DNA of 33,334 bases from an uncultured Lachnospiraceae bacterium (GTDB lineage: Bacteria; Bacillota; Clostridia; Lachnospirales; Lachnospiraceae): assembly GCA_910586095.1 (NCBI GenBank), contig CAJUHQ010000022.1, positions 1-33,334 of the forward strand, in the 5' to 3' direction. Shown piece after piece: positions 33,032-33,334 of this stretch; within the stretch, counting starts at the first letter, position 1; each line of letters starts with the position of its first letter. The notes below the pieces were generated by a model. It was given only the letters and a program-made list of their open reading frames with translations. It did not search any database and was not told the DNA's origin. A program made the position numbers and the translations under genes.

Positions 33032-33334
33032 ATGGGTGAAGAGATGGATTATGGTGCGCTTTTTCAGCCACAAAAACAGGTTTATGTTATCAAGAAGGAT
33101 GGTAGCAAGGAGCCTTTTAATGTACAAAAAGTTATTATTGCTGTAGGCAAATCTGCATATCGTGCACTGACAAAATTTACAGACCAAGAACAGAGACACA
33201 TCTGTCAATATGTTGTTGATAAAGTTAATGATATGGATATTGATAAGATTCCGATTCCTGTGATGCATAATATTGTTGAGAGCGCACTAGAGGAAGTGAA
33301 ACCTATTGTAGCAAAAAGTTATCGTGATTATAGA
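33032..33334 (+). CDS. ribonucleotide reductase, N-terminal ATP-cone part (runs off the window)
   Basis: Open for 101 codons to the window end without a stop. After MGEEMDYGALFQPQKQ comes the ATP-cone: VYVIKKDGSKEPFNVQKVIIAVGKSAYRAL and a helical part ending PIVAKSYRDYR, the allosteric domain that lets dATP switch the enzyme off. The NrdR boxes in front support ribonucleotide reductase, since NrdR has nrd genes as targets. Whether it is the anaerobic class III (NrdD) or the B12-dependent class II enzyme cannot be told from this part. The start is ATG 33032 with a near-perfect AAAGGAGGA at 33016-33024. Confidence 0.88.
   Translation, partial: MGEEMDYGALFQPQKQVYVIKKDGSKEPFNVQKVIIAVGKSAYRALTKFTDQEQRHICQYVVDKVNDMDIDKIPIPVMHNIVESALEEVKPIVAKSYRDYR

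Overview
The window looks like chromosomal DNA of a low-GC anaerobic Firmicute, most likely class Clostridia and probably Lachnospiraceae. This is inferred from AT-rich sequence, Firmicute-type sigma-A promoters and Shine-Dalgarno sites, the order rimP-nusA-ylxR-ylxQ-infB-rbfA-nrnA-truB-ribF, tRNA genes without encoded CCA, and an NrdR-controlled ribonucleotide reductase. Every gene I can support lies on the + strand.

Layout. 1-216: two tandem tRNA-Glu(CUC) genes (the first cut by the window edge) and a terminator. 351-1769: citrate synthase. 1770-2147: an intergenic region holding a ~190-bp nested inverted-repeat (MITE-like) element, a strong intrinsic terminator or attenuator, and a 20-nt near-perfect copy of a piece of rimP. 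2148-11504: the transcription/translation operon, with an infB whose N-terminus carries two different protein tandem repeats, then nrnA, truB and ribF. 11505-14058: a secreted SH3b/NlpC-P60 hydrolase, a small FlhB-C-terminus-like protein, and an intact yraN frame with no usual start codon. 14257-15174: the YfiH/PgeF protein.

15269-25887 is the most unusual block: HEAT-like protein A, a SWIM zinc-finger protein, HEAT-like paralogue B, the remains of a third HEAT paralogue, a MoxR-type AAA+ ATPase, a DUF5682 protein and a VWA (CoxE-like) protein. The SWIM/MoxR/DUF5682/VWA core resembles the poorly understood E. coli yehLMPQ cluster. MoxR and VWA proteins usually act as an ATPase plus metal-dependent adaptor that remodels a client. 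The duplicated HEAT proteins, with conserved ends and a diverged middle, look like exchangeable recognition subunits. The client and purpose are unknown.

26025-28986: an unrecognised 224-aa protein, a MATE transporter and a GNAT-type acetyltransferase. 29050-32802: clpS, clpA, aat and a HisI-like gene. The first three together encode the tagging and delivery arms of a bacterial N-degron pathway. 32887-33334: a sigma-A promoter, two NrdR boxes 31 bp apart, and the start of a ribonucleotide reductase that runs off the window.

Functions are assigned from motifs and family knowledge read by eye; no database search was run.
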